The notes under the pieces are model-generated. The model saw only the letters and a list, made by a program, of their open reading frames with translations. It was not told where the DNA came from and ran no database searches. The position numbers were made by a program, and so were the translations under genes. Source: a virus. Taken from it: 21,881 nucleotides of DNA. Within the stretch, counting starts at the first letter, position 1. Each line of letters begins with the position of its first letter. The stretch is taken from positions 1-21,881 of IMG/VR virus record IMGVR_UViG_3300047470_000445. One strand, written 5' to 3'. Of the stretch, positions 1 to 6,882 are shown one piece after another.

Positions 1-2
1 AC

Positions 3-365
3 GGCCAGTCCTTCACCGCGAGGGGCGTCGTCTCGCCGCAGGAGGTCCACCTGGAGACCACCAGCGACTTCCGGGTCCACGGCGGGGACTACGCCATGCG
101 TGCCACCGGTGAACGCCTGCAGCTGCGCGCCCCGCAGCGCACCACGCTGCGCACCGGCTTCGGCACTCCGCACCAGCGCGAGGTGGGGACGGCGTACAAC
201 CTGACCCGGGCGGCCGTCGAGGACGAGGACTCCGTGGCGTACACGATCCCGCCGGACTCCGATTCCCTGATCGAGATCCTGTCCCGTTCTGGGTCAACTC
301 CTCCCAGTTTCGCCGACATAGAAGTAATTCGCGCTCCGCTGATCCCGCTGTACGAACGAGACTGA
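3..365 (+). CDS. 3' end of an unidentified phage gene
   Basis: An open frame enters from the left edge and closes with TGA just before thyX, leaving about 120 codons. The visible end is hydrophilic and ends in IRAPLIPLYERD; I see no membrane segment, signal peptide or catalytic motif. A methionine codon at 96 could begin a shorter product of 89 residues, but the frame is open upstream with the same codon bias, so the true start is probably outside the window. It lies upstream of thyX and the tail-completion genes, where head-tail connector genes often sit. That suggests a structural role, but only by position. I do not recognise the family. Confidence 0.6.
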   Translation, partial: GQSFTARGVVSPQEVHLETTSDFRVHGGDYAMRATGERLQLRAPQRTTLRTGFGTPHQREVGTAYNLTRAAVEDEDSVAYTIPPDSDSLIEILSRSGSTPPSFADIEVIRAPLIPLYERD

Positions 366-398
366 GCCCGTCACACCACCACACCAAGGGGTACCGCC

Positions 399-1121
399 AT
401 GCCCAAGCCTGTAGAGGTCACCTACCGCTCCGACGTCACCGTCGAGCTGGTCAAGCACGCGGCGGAGGACACAGACGTGACCTTCGCAGCCCGTGTGTCC
501 ACGCTCGGCGGAGAGACCCGCTTCAACGAGGCGACAGCCAACGACAAGGGCCTGATCAACTACCTGATGCGCGACCGGCACGGCAGCCCGTTCGAGCACA
601 ACTCGATGACCTTCTTCGTGCAGGCCCCGATCTTCGTCTTCCGCGAGTTCATGCGCCACAGGGTCGGATTCAGCTACAACGAGGAGAGCGGCCGGTACCG
701 CGAACTCCAGCCCGTCTTCTACGTCCCGGACGGCGACAGGAAGCTCGTGCAGGAGGGTAAGCCCGGCGCCTACACCTTCGTCGAAGGGACGGAGGTGCAG
801 AGGACCGACGTCCGCGAGCTGCTCATGGAGAACTCCAACGAGTGCTACTGGATGTACAGGACGCTCCTGGACAACGGCATAGCGCGGGAGGTCGCAAGGA
901 TGGCGCTCCCCCTCAACATCTACTCGTCGATGTATGTCACCTGCAACGCGCGCTCGCTGATGAACTTCCTGACCCTGCGCACTACCAGCACGCTCGCCAA
1001 GGTGCCCTCGTTCCCCCAGCGGGAGATCGAGATGGTGGCCGAGAAGATGGAAGCCGCGTGGGCCACGCTCATGCCCGCCACCTACGAGGCATTCAACGCC
1101 AACGGCCGCGTCGCGCCGTAG
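399..1121 (+). CDS. thyX: Flavin-dependent thymidylate synthase ThyX
   Basis: ThyX makes dTMP from dUMP using methylenetetrahydrofolate as carbon donor and NADPH-reduced FAD, so it raises thymidine supply for phage DNA synthesis. The 240-residue product has the usual family length. It carries the ThyX signature at about residues 87-98, read as RHRVGFSYNEESGRY. By my count this is RHR-X8-S, the longer of the RHR-X7/8-S forms. The surrounding blocks DRHGSPFEHNSMTFF and YSSMYVTCNARSL are also typical. The ATG follows AAGGGGT by six bases, which serves as the ribosome-binding site. It is a metabolic gene placed between structural genes, and hairpins follow it. The close likeness to streptomycete ThyX is from memory, not from a search. 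Confidence 0.96.
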   Translation: MPKPVEVTYRSDVTVELVKHAAEDTDVTFAARVSTLGGETRFNEATANDKGLINYLMRDRHGSPFEHNSMTFFVQAPIFVFREFMRHRVGFSYNEESGRYRELQPVFYVPDGDRKLVQEGKPGAYTFVEGTEVQRTDVRELLMENSNECYWMYRTLLDNGIAREVARMALPLNIYSSMYVTCNARSLMNFLTLRTTSTLAKVPSFPQREIEMVAEKMEAAWATLMPATYEAFNANGRVAP

Positions 1122-1129
1122 AAAAAACT

Positions 1130-1159
1130 GGGCCCCCTGGCACCACACCGGGGGACCCC
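1130..1159. terminator. Hairpin after thyX, A-run on its left
   Basis: GGGCCCCCTGG (1130-1140) pairs with CCGGGGGACCCC (1148-1159) with small bulges. On the + strand no T-run follows. Six A residues at 1122-1127 become a T-run on the minus strand, so the layout fits a leftward intrinsic terminator better than a rightward one. It may block antisense transcription, or simply fold the 3' end of the thyX message. Confidence 0.5.
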
Positions 1160-1168
1160 AAGAGGACT

Positions 1169-1200
1169 GGACCCACCAAAGGCTCAGGCGTCTTGGGTCC
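1169..1200 (+). terminator. Second hairpin in the thyX downstream region
   Basis: GGACCCA (1169-1175) and TGGGTCC (1194-1200) form a perfect 7-bp stem with an 18-base loop. No T-run follows. It may stabilise the end of the thyX transcript or act with the preceding hairpin. Its function is not shown by the sequence. Confidence 0.35.
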
Positions 1201-1222
1201 AACCTAGCCCATGCCGTAGACC

Positions 1223-1270
1223 GCTGTCCGCGCCTCCTCCGCAGCCCTCAAAGGGTGAGCAGAGGAGGCG
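1223..1270 (+). promoter_or_regulatory. Composite late element, site A (box, core, hairpin over the RBS)
   Basis: The box GCTGTCCG (1223-1230) is followed after 14 bases by the core CCCTCAAAGGGTGA (1245-1258). The core is enclosed by a perfect 9-bp inverted repeat, CGCCTCCTC (1231-1239) and GAGGAGGCG (1262-1270). The 3' arm contains the Shine-Dalgarno GAGGAGG for the GTG at 1274. A full-length transcript could therefore hide this ribosome-binding site, while one starting near the core could not. Promoter function is inferred. Confidence 0.7.
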
Positions 1271-1273
1271 CAC

Positions 1274-3022
1274 GTGCTTGCCGAGGTCCCGGAAGTCCAC
1301 CTCGTCACCCACCCCGACCGCATGATCATGGTCGAGAAGGGCCTGTCTCCGAAGCGCGCCCGCGCCGCCGCGCTGGAGGCCGTGCGGCAGGCCCGGCGCC
1401 GGATGCCGAAGATGTCAGGCGCCGCCGCGCGCGGACTCCAGCCGCTGTACGGCAAGGGCTACTTCGGACTCTCCTGGTCCACCGAGGTCGTCTGGTACCA
1501 GGACCACGGCACCAAGCCGTTCACCATGAGGAGCCTGGCGGGAAAATCTCAACCTATGAACGAACCTGTGCTGACGCCGTACGGCTGGAGAGCCATGGGC
1601 GCGCTTGCCGTCGGAGATGCCGTGATCGGCTCGGACGGCAAGCCCACCGAGGTCACCGGCATCTTCCCCCAGGGCGTCCTGGAGTGCTTCCGCGTCACCT
1701 TCAGCGACGGCACGTCCGTCCGGTGCAGCGCAGACCATCTCTGGCAGGCCCGCCGGACCAAGAGCGGCGACGGACGACAGGAGGTCCGGACGACCGAGTA
1801 TCTCCGGGCGCGCCTGAAGGCCAGGTGGCGTGTCGACCTCGTCAAGCCGGTGCAGTTCGAGGGACTCAGCAGCCTGCCCGTGGACCCCTACCTCCTCGGC
1901 GTCCTCCTCGGTGACGGCAGCCTCACCGGGTCATCTCCCTGCCTGTCGGCGGACGGGAACGCCGTTGTCAACGAGGTGCGCGCCGTGCTGCCGGAGGGGC
2001 TGGAGATACGCAAGACCAGCGCCTCGAACTACTCGTGGTCGATCACGAGCGGCAGGCGCGGCACCCGCAGCAACCCCCTCAGCCAGGCCCTGCGGCAGCT
2101 CGGCGTGAACGGCCTCTACAGCCACGAGAAGTACATCCCGGCCGTCTACATGGCCGCGTCCGAGAACGACCGTCTCGGGCTCCTTCAGGGCCTCCTGGAC
2201 ACCGACGGGTCGTGCGACCGCAAGTACACGGGCGTCCGCTTCCACACCTGCAGCCCGGCCCTGGCCGACAACGTCGCCGACCTCGTGCGGGGACTCGGCG
2301 GCAGGGCCTACGTGCACAACGACGGCGGCCGGAAGGGAACGCGCCGCCAGATGTACACCGTCGGCATCGTGATGCCCCAGGACATGGTCCCCTTCCGAGC
2401 GCAGATGCCGAAGCGGCTGCACCGCTACCTCGCCTCCAGCACCCGACGCCCCGCCCTGGGCAAGACCATCGTCTCCATCGAGCCGGACGGCTTCGAGGAG
2501 ATGCAGTGCATCTCCGTGGCAGCCGAGGACCGCCTGTACGTCACCTCCGGCTACACCCTGACGCACAACACCATCCCGATGTGGATTGACGACCCGACCG
2601 GCCAGGAGCGGCGCGACAACCCGAAGGCCAAGACGCGCACCACCGAGTCCGGCAAGATCCAGGTCCTCATCTTCCGGCGCGCGGCGAAGATCGGTGAGCG
2701 GAAGAAGGTCTACCGCAAGGACCCGAAGACCGGCCTGAAGGTGCTCGTCTCCGACAGCCCGGCCCACTACCCGGGTGCGCCCGGCCGTATCGGCTGGCGT
2801 GAGTCCAAGCAGCCCTGGACGCGGCCCGGGAAGCGGCCGGGGGCCATCCACCCGGGCAACATCGGCGTCTGGTGGAGGCACCCGGGCCTGAAGCCCCGGA
2901 GTTTTTTGAACACGTCCATGACCCTGGCGGCGCAGAAGAACGGCCTGGTGGCCGAGCGGGTCTACGTCGCCGACCGGGGCTGGAGAAACAACGTCCGCCT
3001 GCACGGCGAGGAGTTCCGCTGA
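1274..3022 (+). CDS. Tail-completion (HK97 gp10-like) protein interrupted by an intein
   Basis: The 582-codon frame starts at GTG, preceded by GAGGAGG five bases away. Removing the intein (residues 92-432) leaves a host protein of 241 residues. The exteins rejoin as MRSLAGK plus TIPMWIDD. The basic helical start (RARAAALEAVRQARRR), the segment WYQDHGTKPFTM and the place two genes before the sheath fit the HK97 gp10-like neck and tail-completion proteins of tailed phages. That assignment comes from general pattern and position and is moderate. The mature protein would act at the head-tail junction or at the top of the tail. The stop overlaps the next ATG (TGATG), so the two genes are probably translationally coupled. 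Splicing must occur for the structural protein to be made intact. Confidence 0.72.
   Translation: MLAEVPEVHLVTHPDRMIMVEKGLSPKRARAAALEAVRQARRRMPKMSGAAARGLQPLYGKGYFGLSWSTEVVWYQDHGTKPFTMRSLAGKSQPMNEPVLTPYGWRAMGALAVGDAVIGSDGKPTEVTGIFPQGVLECFRVTFSDGTSVRCSADHLWQARRTKSGDGRQEVRTTEYLRARLKARWRVDLVKPVQFEGLSSLPVDPYLLGVLLGDGSLTGSSPCLSADGNAVVNEVRAVLPEGLEIRKTSASNYSWSITSGRRGTRSNPLSQALRQLGVNGLYSHEKYIPAVYMAASENDRLGLLQGLLDTDGSCDRKYTGVRFHTCSPALADNVADLVRGLGGRAYVHNDGGRKGTRRQMYTVGIVMPQDMVPFRAQMPKRLHRYLASSTRRPALGKTIVSIEPDGFEEMQCISVAAEDRLYVTSGYTLTHNTIPMWIDDPTGQERRDNPKAKTRTTESGKIQVLIFRRAAKIGERKKVYRKDPKTGLKVLVSDSPAHYPGAPGRIGWRESKQPWTRPGKRPGAIHPGNIGVWWRHPGLKPRSFLNTSMTLAAQKNGLVAERVYVADRGWRNNVRLHGEEFR
1547..2569 (+). other. 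LAGLIDADG (DOD) intein, 341 residues
   Basis: The intein starts at Ser92 (SQPMNEPVLTP), which keeps the usual spacing from residue 1 to the Val-Leu of block A. Block B is the segment VRCSADHLW, with the conserved His. Two LAGLIDADG-type motifs follow, LLGVLLGDGS and LLQGLLDTDGS, both with the catalytic acidic residue. Block F is RLYVTSGYTLTHN, ending in His-Asn, and Thr433 is the +1 nucleophile. All splicing blocks and both endonuclease motifs are intact by eye, so it should splice and could home into intein-free alleles. The upstream splice point at Ser is inferred from spacing. Confidence 0.92.
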
Positions 3023-3651
3023 TGTACATCACCCGGGTGAAGACCCTCGGTATCGAGGCGCTGCAGGCGGCGTTCGACGACCAGTACCCCGTAACGGAGT
3101 TCCGGGGGCTGCACTGCTCGCTGGAGTACCCGATCGAGAAGTCGTCGTTCCCGGAGGTCTGGGTGCGCTACAGCGACACCGGCCCGCTGCGAAGGGCCGG
3201 TGTCTCGCACGTCGAGGACACCGACGGGAACGACAGCCGTGTCGCGCCGTACACCCGCTTCCGGTTCTCGGGCTCCTGGGAGTTCGTCGTCGTCGCTCTG
3301 TCCAGCGTGGAGCGGGACCGGGTCTACGACGAGTTGGTGGGGACGATCGCCTGGTCCGGGTTCGACACGCTGCGCGGCCGGTTCCAGTCGTACCTGGCAA
3401 CCAACGACTTGATCGACCTCACCGTCCGTACGGACGAGATCGAGTCGACCGGTGAGTCGGCCGAGCCGGGCACACCGTGGGGCACCGATGAGGTGGTCTA
3501 CGAGCGGACCCTGGCCATCGACCTGATCGGCGACTTCACGCCAGACCCGGAGACCGGCATCATCGTCCCGCTCTCGAAGATCGTTGTCACGCCGACCGCT
3601 GACCTCACCCTCGACGACCTCAGCGACAGCGGCTTCGACTCCTGGCACTGA
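3022..3651 (+). CDS. Tail terminator or tail-completion protein (putative)
   Basis: This gene encodes 209 residues. The ATG overlaps the preceding TGA, and GAGGAG lies upstream in the end of the previous gene. The product is acidic and soluble with no membrane segment. I see no enzyme motif. It lies directly upstream of the sheath and downstream of a gp10-like gene, the usual place of the tail terminator or neck-to-tail joining protein in contractile phages. The role is therefore assigned by gene order, not by sequence. The downstream gap holds a cluster of CTACTA repeats and the start of the sheath transcription unit. Confidence 0.5.
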   Translation: MYITRVKTLGIEALQAAFDDQYPVTEFRGLHCSLEYPIEKSSFPEVWVRYSDTGPLRRAGVSHVEDTDGNDSRVAPYTRFRFSGSWEFVVVALSSVERDRVYDELVGTIAWSGFDTLRGRFQSYLATNDLIDLTVRTDEIESTGESAEPGTPWGTDEVVYERTLAIDLIGDFTPDPETGIIVPLSKIVVTPTADLTLDDLSDSGFDSWH

Positions 3652-3690
3652 ACTACTAGTGAGCTACTAATTCCTCCCAGATTAGTAGTT
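3651..3690. repeat. AT-rich cluster of inverted CTACTA/TAGTAG repeats
   Basis: Immediately after the stop codon at 3651, AACTACTA (3651-3658) can pair with TAGTAGTT (3683-3690). Alternatively CTACTAAT (3664-3671) can pair with ATTAGTAG (3681-3688). The two folds share the right arm and exclude each other. The patch is strikingly AT-rich for this genome. There is no T-run. It could be a terminator, an attenuator-like switch or an operator for the sheath promoter region. Confidence 0.5.
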
Positions 3691-3701
3691 CGCGCCGTCT
3701 C

Positions 3702-3749
3702 GCTGTCCGTCGGCCTGCTGCAACCCCCAAGGGGTGACAGCTGACCGAC
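3702..3749 (+). promoter_or_regulatory. Composite late element, site B (sheath gene)
   Basis: The box GCTGTCCG (3702-3709) is followed after 14 bases by the core CCCCCAAGGGGTGA (3724-3737). The core folds as ACCCC-CAA-GGGGT. GTCGGCCTGCTG (3709-3720) pairs with CAGCTGACCGAC (3738-3749) at 10 of 12 positions. Here the 3' arm ends before the likely ribosome-binding site GGTGGG, so the hairpin flanks it instead of covering it. Confidence 0.65.
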
Positions 3750-3765
3750 GCGACTGGTGGGTGGC

Positions 3766-5292
3766 ATGCCCGACATCTCCTCTGCGACGTACACGCCACC
3801 CGGCGTCTACGTCAGCGACGAATCGACTCCCACGGTCACCCCGCGCGGCGTGTCAACCACGACCGTCACGGTGATCGGCCCGGCCCTTGGCTACCAGACG
3901 ACCAGCGAGGTCGCCACCGTCTACTCCGGCTCGGGAACCGCGCTGAGCCAGCGCGGCGTGTACGTCACTGCCGTGACCGGGCCGCCCGCCATCGCGGCAC
4001 CTGTGGTCTCGACCCTGTCGGGCACCCTGCTGGTCTACGGCGAGGACTACACCTTCGTGGTGACCGCCGGTTCCGGCGGCGCGGCCACGGCGGTCACCTC
4101 GATCAAGCGCCTGTCGTCGAGCGGATCCGACCTGACGCTGCCCTCCCCGAAGGGCGTGAAGGACGGCGACCAGGTCCGCGTGACGTACGCGTTCACCAAC
4201 GCGACGTACTACGAGCCGACCGAGTTCGAGGACTACGACCAAATCGTATCCACGTACGGACAGGCCATGGTGACGACGTCGCCGACCAGCCCGACCGCGT
4301 CACAGGTCGCCTCCCCGCTGACCCTGGCGGCGAAGATCGCCCTGGAGAACGGGGCGGCCAGCGTGCTGTGCGTGGCCACGAACCCGGCCGCCGGTGACTT
4401 CCGGGTCCAGCTGCAGGCTGCGTACGCCAAGCTGGAGGCGAACTACCAGGCGCAGATCCTGGTGCCGCTCTTCGTGGACGGCACGTACAACACGCACACG
4501 CCGACCAACGTGGCGAACCTGCTGGCTGACGTCAAGAACCACTGCGAGGCGGCGGCGGCCGACGGCTACGGCCGGATGGCGTTCACCGGCCTGGCCACGA
4601 CGTACGACAACACGTCCGGCCACGACCAGTTGGCGCTGGCCCAGGGCAGCAAGCGGCTGATCCTGTGCTACCCGAACCGGCTGCTGGCCTTCAACTCGGC
4701 CGTGAACGCCTCCACGGAGATCGACGGCTTCTACCTGGGCGCTGCGATGGCCGGGCGGCTGGCTCGGAATGCGGTCGCGCGTGGGCTGACGAACCTGTCG
4801 CTGACGTCGTTCACCGGCCTGCCCGCGCAGATCGCGCAGGCCATGACCCGGACCTTCAAGAACAATCTCTCGAAGTCCGGCGTGAACGTTGCGGAGATCA
4901 ACCAGAACGGCCAGCTGGTCGCCCGGCACGGCGTGTCCACGAGCATGGCGTCGATCCTGACGCAGGAGATCTCGCTGACCCGGATCGGCGACGTCCTGCT
5001 GCAGATGATCCAGGTCGGCATGTCCAACGCCGGACTCATCGGTGAGCCGATTACGCCCGAGACCACGATCAACGTGAAGTCGGCGCTGATCGGCCTGCTG
5101 GAGCAGGCGGTCTCCGACAGCATCATCGTCTCCTACGCCAACGCGCAGGTGCGCCAGCAGGCGGTGGACCCGTCGGTGATCGAGGGGACGTTCAGCTACA
5201 AGCCGCCGATTCCGATGAATTACATCACGGTGAAATTCGCGGTCGACCTGACGACCGGCGACACCACGGACACGGGCGACGAGAACGCCTGA
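3766..5292 (+). CDS. Tail sheath protein
   Basis: The contractile sheath surrounds the tail tube and shortens during injection. The 508-residue product begins MPDISSATYTPPGVYVSDES, a start typical of sheath proteins, in which the N-terminal arm links neighbouring subunits. The C-terminal half, with AGRLARNAVARGLTNLSLTSF and the stretch VARHGVSTSMASILTQEISLTRIGDV, fits the conserved core, and the end SYKPPIPMNYITVKFAVDL fits the C-terminal arm. I chose the ATG at 3766, preceded by GGTGGGTGG. A GTG at 3757 in the same frame would add three residues but has no good ribosome-binding site. It has its own composite element upstream and two strong hairpins downstream, consistent with high expression as a separate unit. 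Confidence 0.93.
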   Translation: MPDISSATYTPPGVYVSDESTPTVTPRGVSTTTVTVIGPALGYQTTSEVATVYSGSGTALSQRGVYVTAVTGPPAIAAPVVSTLSGTLLVYGEDYTFVVTAGSGGAATAVTSIKRLSSSGSDLTLPSPKGVKDGDQVRVTYAFTNATYYEPTEFEDYDQIVSTYGQAMVTTSPTSPTASQVASPLTLAAKIALENGAASVLCVATNPAAGDFRVQLQAAYAKLEANYQAQILVPLFVDGTYNTHTPTNVANLLADVKNHCEAAAADGYGRMAFTGLATTYDNTSGHDQLALAQGSKRLILCYPNRLLAFNSAVNASTEIDGFYLGAAMAGRLARNAVARGLTNLSLTSFTGLPAQIAQAMTRTFKNNLSKSGVNVAEINQNGQLVARHGVSTSMASILTQEISLTRIGDVLLQMIQVGMSNAGLIGEPITPETTINVKSALIGLLEQAVSDSIIVSYANAQVRQQAVDPSVIEGTFSYKPPIPMNYITVKFAVDLTTGDTTDTGDENA

Positions 5293-5296
5293 GCCC

Positions 5297-5330
5297 GCGC
5301 GGCAGGCCTGTGACGGGCCGTCTGCCGCGC
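5297..5330 (+). terminator. First hairpin after the sheath gene
   Basis: GCGCGGCAG (5297-5305) and CTGCCGCGC (5322-5330) form a perfect 9-bp GC stem right after the sheath stop codon. Only TTCT follows, so it is not a classic T-run terminator. In high-GC actinomycetes such stems often end or stabilise transcripts. Confidence 0.6.
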
Positions 5331-5334
5331 TTCT

Positions 5335-5370
5335 AGAGGACCCCCGGTGTGAGGGCGCCGGGGGTCCTCT
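5335..5370 (+). terminator. Second, stronger hairpin after the sheath gene
   Basis: AGAGGACCCCCGG (5335-5347) and CCGGGGGTCCTCT (5358-5370) form a perfect 13-bp stem with a 10-base loop. No T-run follows. It directly abuts the box of site C at 5371, so it separates the sheath and tube transcription units. Confidence 0.75.
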
Positions 5371-5406
5371 GCTGTCCGTAGCTGCCCTGCCCGCCGTAGG
5401 GGGTGA
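5371..5406 (+). promoter_or_regulatory. Composite late element, site C (tube gene), without hairpin arms
   Basis: The box GCTGTCCG (5371-5378) is perfect, and 14 bases later the core reads GCCGTAGGGGGTGA (5393-5406), matching 10 of 14 consensus positions. I find no arms that pair across the core and cover the start region. Box and core therefore keep their spacing without the hairpin, which argues that they are the primary signal, probably a promoter. Confidence 0.55.
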
Positions 5407-5430
5407 GACCTATGGATGGGGTGGTGAGCA

Positions 5431-5934
5431 ATGCCTGCAGGCAAGGTCCGCGTCACTGGCTCCGGCTACAGCACGTTCGTGTACGCCGGTAAGCCGATCG
5501 CGTTCCTCAACAGCGTCGAGGATTCCGGGCAGCGTGCCTGGTCGGACAAGGGGCAGGCGTACGCGTTCATCCAGCCCCTGGGGTCCCGTACGCCGGTTGA
5601 GATCGCGACGTCCCGCGTCCTGGGCGGCGGCACGCTGCAGCTGACGATCCAGGAGCTGTGGAACCAGGCCATCTGGGAGCAGATGGCCGGTATGTCCGGA
5701 ACGAGCAACATCGTCGAGATCTTCGACCGGCTGGCCGCGAGCCCGAACTACGTCACCGCGCAGACGATCATCAAGCCGCCCGGCACGGAGTCCAACCCGT
5801 CCAAGTGGCGCGGCAAGATCTACCACAACGTGACGATCGTCGACATCGCCGACGGCGACACCCTGACGGTCGGCGGCCTGGACGTCGCCAAGCCCGTGGT
5901 CTGCGCCTACACCCACACCACCCGACTGCGCTGA
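5431..5934 (+). CDS. Tail tube protein
   Basis: This 167-residue protein directly follows the sheath and precedes the tail chaperones, the standard position of the contractile tail tube. It starts MPAGKVRVTGSGYSTFVYAG and contains beta-rich stretches such as GGGTLQLTIQELW and TLTVGGLDVAKPVVCAYTH. The length fits gp19-like tubes. It would assemble into hexameric rings stacked around the tape measure, forming the DNA channel. The ATG at 5431 follows a G-rich stretch (GGATGGGGTGGTGAG) that can serve as ribosome-binding site. The segment before it carries composite element C. I did not see any enzymatic motif. Confidence 0.82.
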   Translation: MPAGKVRVTGSGYSTFVYAGKPIAFLNSVEDSGQRAWSDKGQAYAFIQPLGSRTPVEIATSRVLGGGTLQLTIQELWNQAIWEQMAGMSGTSNIVEIFDRLAASPNYVTAQTIIKPPGTESNPSKWRGKIYHNVTIVDIADGDTLTVGGLDVAKPVVCAYTHTTRLR

Positions 5935-5947
5935 CCAGGAGCGAGCG

Positions 5948-6463
5948 ATGACGGACACCTACGGCACCTTCGACCCGGCCGCGCGGCCGGGTCGTAAGGC
6001 CGCCACGCCGGAGGCCAAGCCGACCCTGAAGGCCGAGGACGGCACGGAGCTGCCCAGCTTCGACGAGCGCCACTCCGAGGCCTTCGAGGGGCTCGCCTAC
6101 CTGGGCTCGCTGACCACGAGCTTCAGCTGGCTCGGGCACGAGTTCGTGATCCGCACGCTGGGGGTGGACGAGCAGCTCGCGGTCGCCCAGGTCACCTCCA
6201 AGTACAAGGACGGCGGCGAGCAACTCGCCTACGTCACGGCCGTGGTGGCCATGTGCGTGGTGACGCTCGACGGCGAGGAGCTGCCCACCCCGATCGGGGA
6301 GGACCAGAAGCTGGCCGAGTGGGCGCACCTGCGGTTCGGGTTCGTCAAGGCGAACTGGTTCCAGCCGACGATCAACGAGGTCTTCCAGCGCTACCTGGAG
6401 CTGGAGGACAAGGTCTCGCAGGTCATCGATGCCATGGGAAAAGCCTTCGCCCCGGCCGCATAG
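5948..6463 (+). CDS. Tail assembly chaperone, short form (G-like)
   Basis: This gene encodes 171 residues, starting at ATG after CAGGAGCGAG, 13 bases past the tube stop. Tail assembly chaperones coat the tape measure and guide tube polymerisation and are absent from the finished virion. Gene order (tube, chaperones, tape measure) and the programmed frameshift at its end identify it. It ends GKAFAPAA shortly after the slippery site. The N-terminal 40 residues are hydrophilic and probably flexible. The core has WLGHEFVIRTLGVDEQLAV and WAHLRFGFVKANWFQPTINEVFQRY, both compatible with a helical chaperone. Confidence 0.85.
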   Translation: MTDTYGTFDPAARPGRKAATPEAKPTLKAEDGTELPSFDERHSEAFEGLAYLGSLTTSFSWLGHEFVIRTLGVDEQLAVAQVTSKYKDGGEQLAYVTAVVAMCVVTLDGEELPTPIGEDQKLAEWAHLRFGFVKANWFQPTINEVFQRYLELEDKVSQVIDAMGKAFAPAA

Positions 6464-6882
6464 ACCCGTGGCTGGAGCGCCATCTGCGGATCGTCGAGCG
6501 GCGGGGGCTGCTGTCGGGGCGGCACCTGTCGCGGGTGCAGCAGTTCGGCCTTGAGCTTCTCATCCTGGCCGACAACTGGAAGGTGGCCGCTGACGACGAC
6601 CGGGCGTTCGAGGAGCAGCTGAGGTTCGCGCTGGTGGCTGCGGGCGTGGACGCGACCGACCTGTGGCCAAAGGACGCGGCCGACGTCCCGGAGAGCGAGG
6701 ACGAGGACGTCGACTACGACTACTCCGCCGTGAACTGGCAGCAGGGGTCGACCGACGACTGGGACCAGATGCAGAAGGCGCTCGCTACCTCGCGGGTGCA
6801 GGTGTCCGGGGGCCGTTCGGAGCCGGTTGATGCGCCGCCGGTGCCGGACATGGGTGACGAGTTCGATCGGGAGTGGCAGTAA
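5948..6882 (+). CDS. Tail assembly chaperone, long form made by -1 frameshift (GT-like)
   Basis: After codon 165 (AAA at 6440-6442) a -1 slip moves ribosomes into the frame that reads SLRPGRIDPWLERHLRIVER and continues to TAA at 6880-6882. The fusion has about 311 residues: 165 from the first frame and 146 from the second. The extension contains a helical block around RVQQFGLELLILADNW and an acidic stretch ESEDEDVDYDY. In lambda the equivalent GT extension binds the soluble tail protein while G binds the tape measure. By analogy the long form is made at a low fixed ratio. The downstream frame has no convincing start of its own near the junction, which supports expression by frameshift. The TAA overlaps the tape-measure ATG (TAATG). 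Confidence 0.85.
6436..6442 (+). other. -1 ribosomal slippery heptamer G_GGA_AAA
   Basis: The heptamer GGGAAAA lies in the correct phase (G GGA AAA) for simultaneous -1 slippage of both tRNAs, 18 bases before the TAG of the short chaperone. The -1 frame is exactly the one that stays open to 6882. I see no strong stimulatory hairpin just downstream; CCGCA (6456-6460) and TGCGG (6485-6489) could form only a weak stem. Confidence 0.9.

Noticed and set aside
385-392. CAAGGGGT before thyX as a further composite element
   Set aside because: There is no box at the fixed distance, and AAGGGG lies at the right distance to be a simple ribosome-binding site.
1169-1210. A possible tRNA or tRNA-like fold after thyX
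   Set aside because: There is only one good stem; no anticodon arm, T-arm consensus or CCA-compatible acceptor could be drawn.
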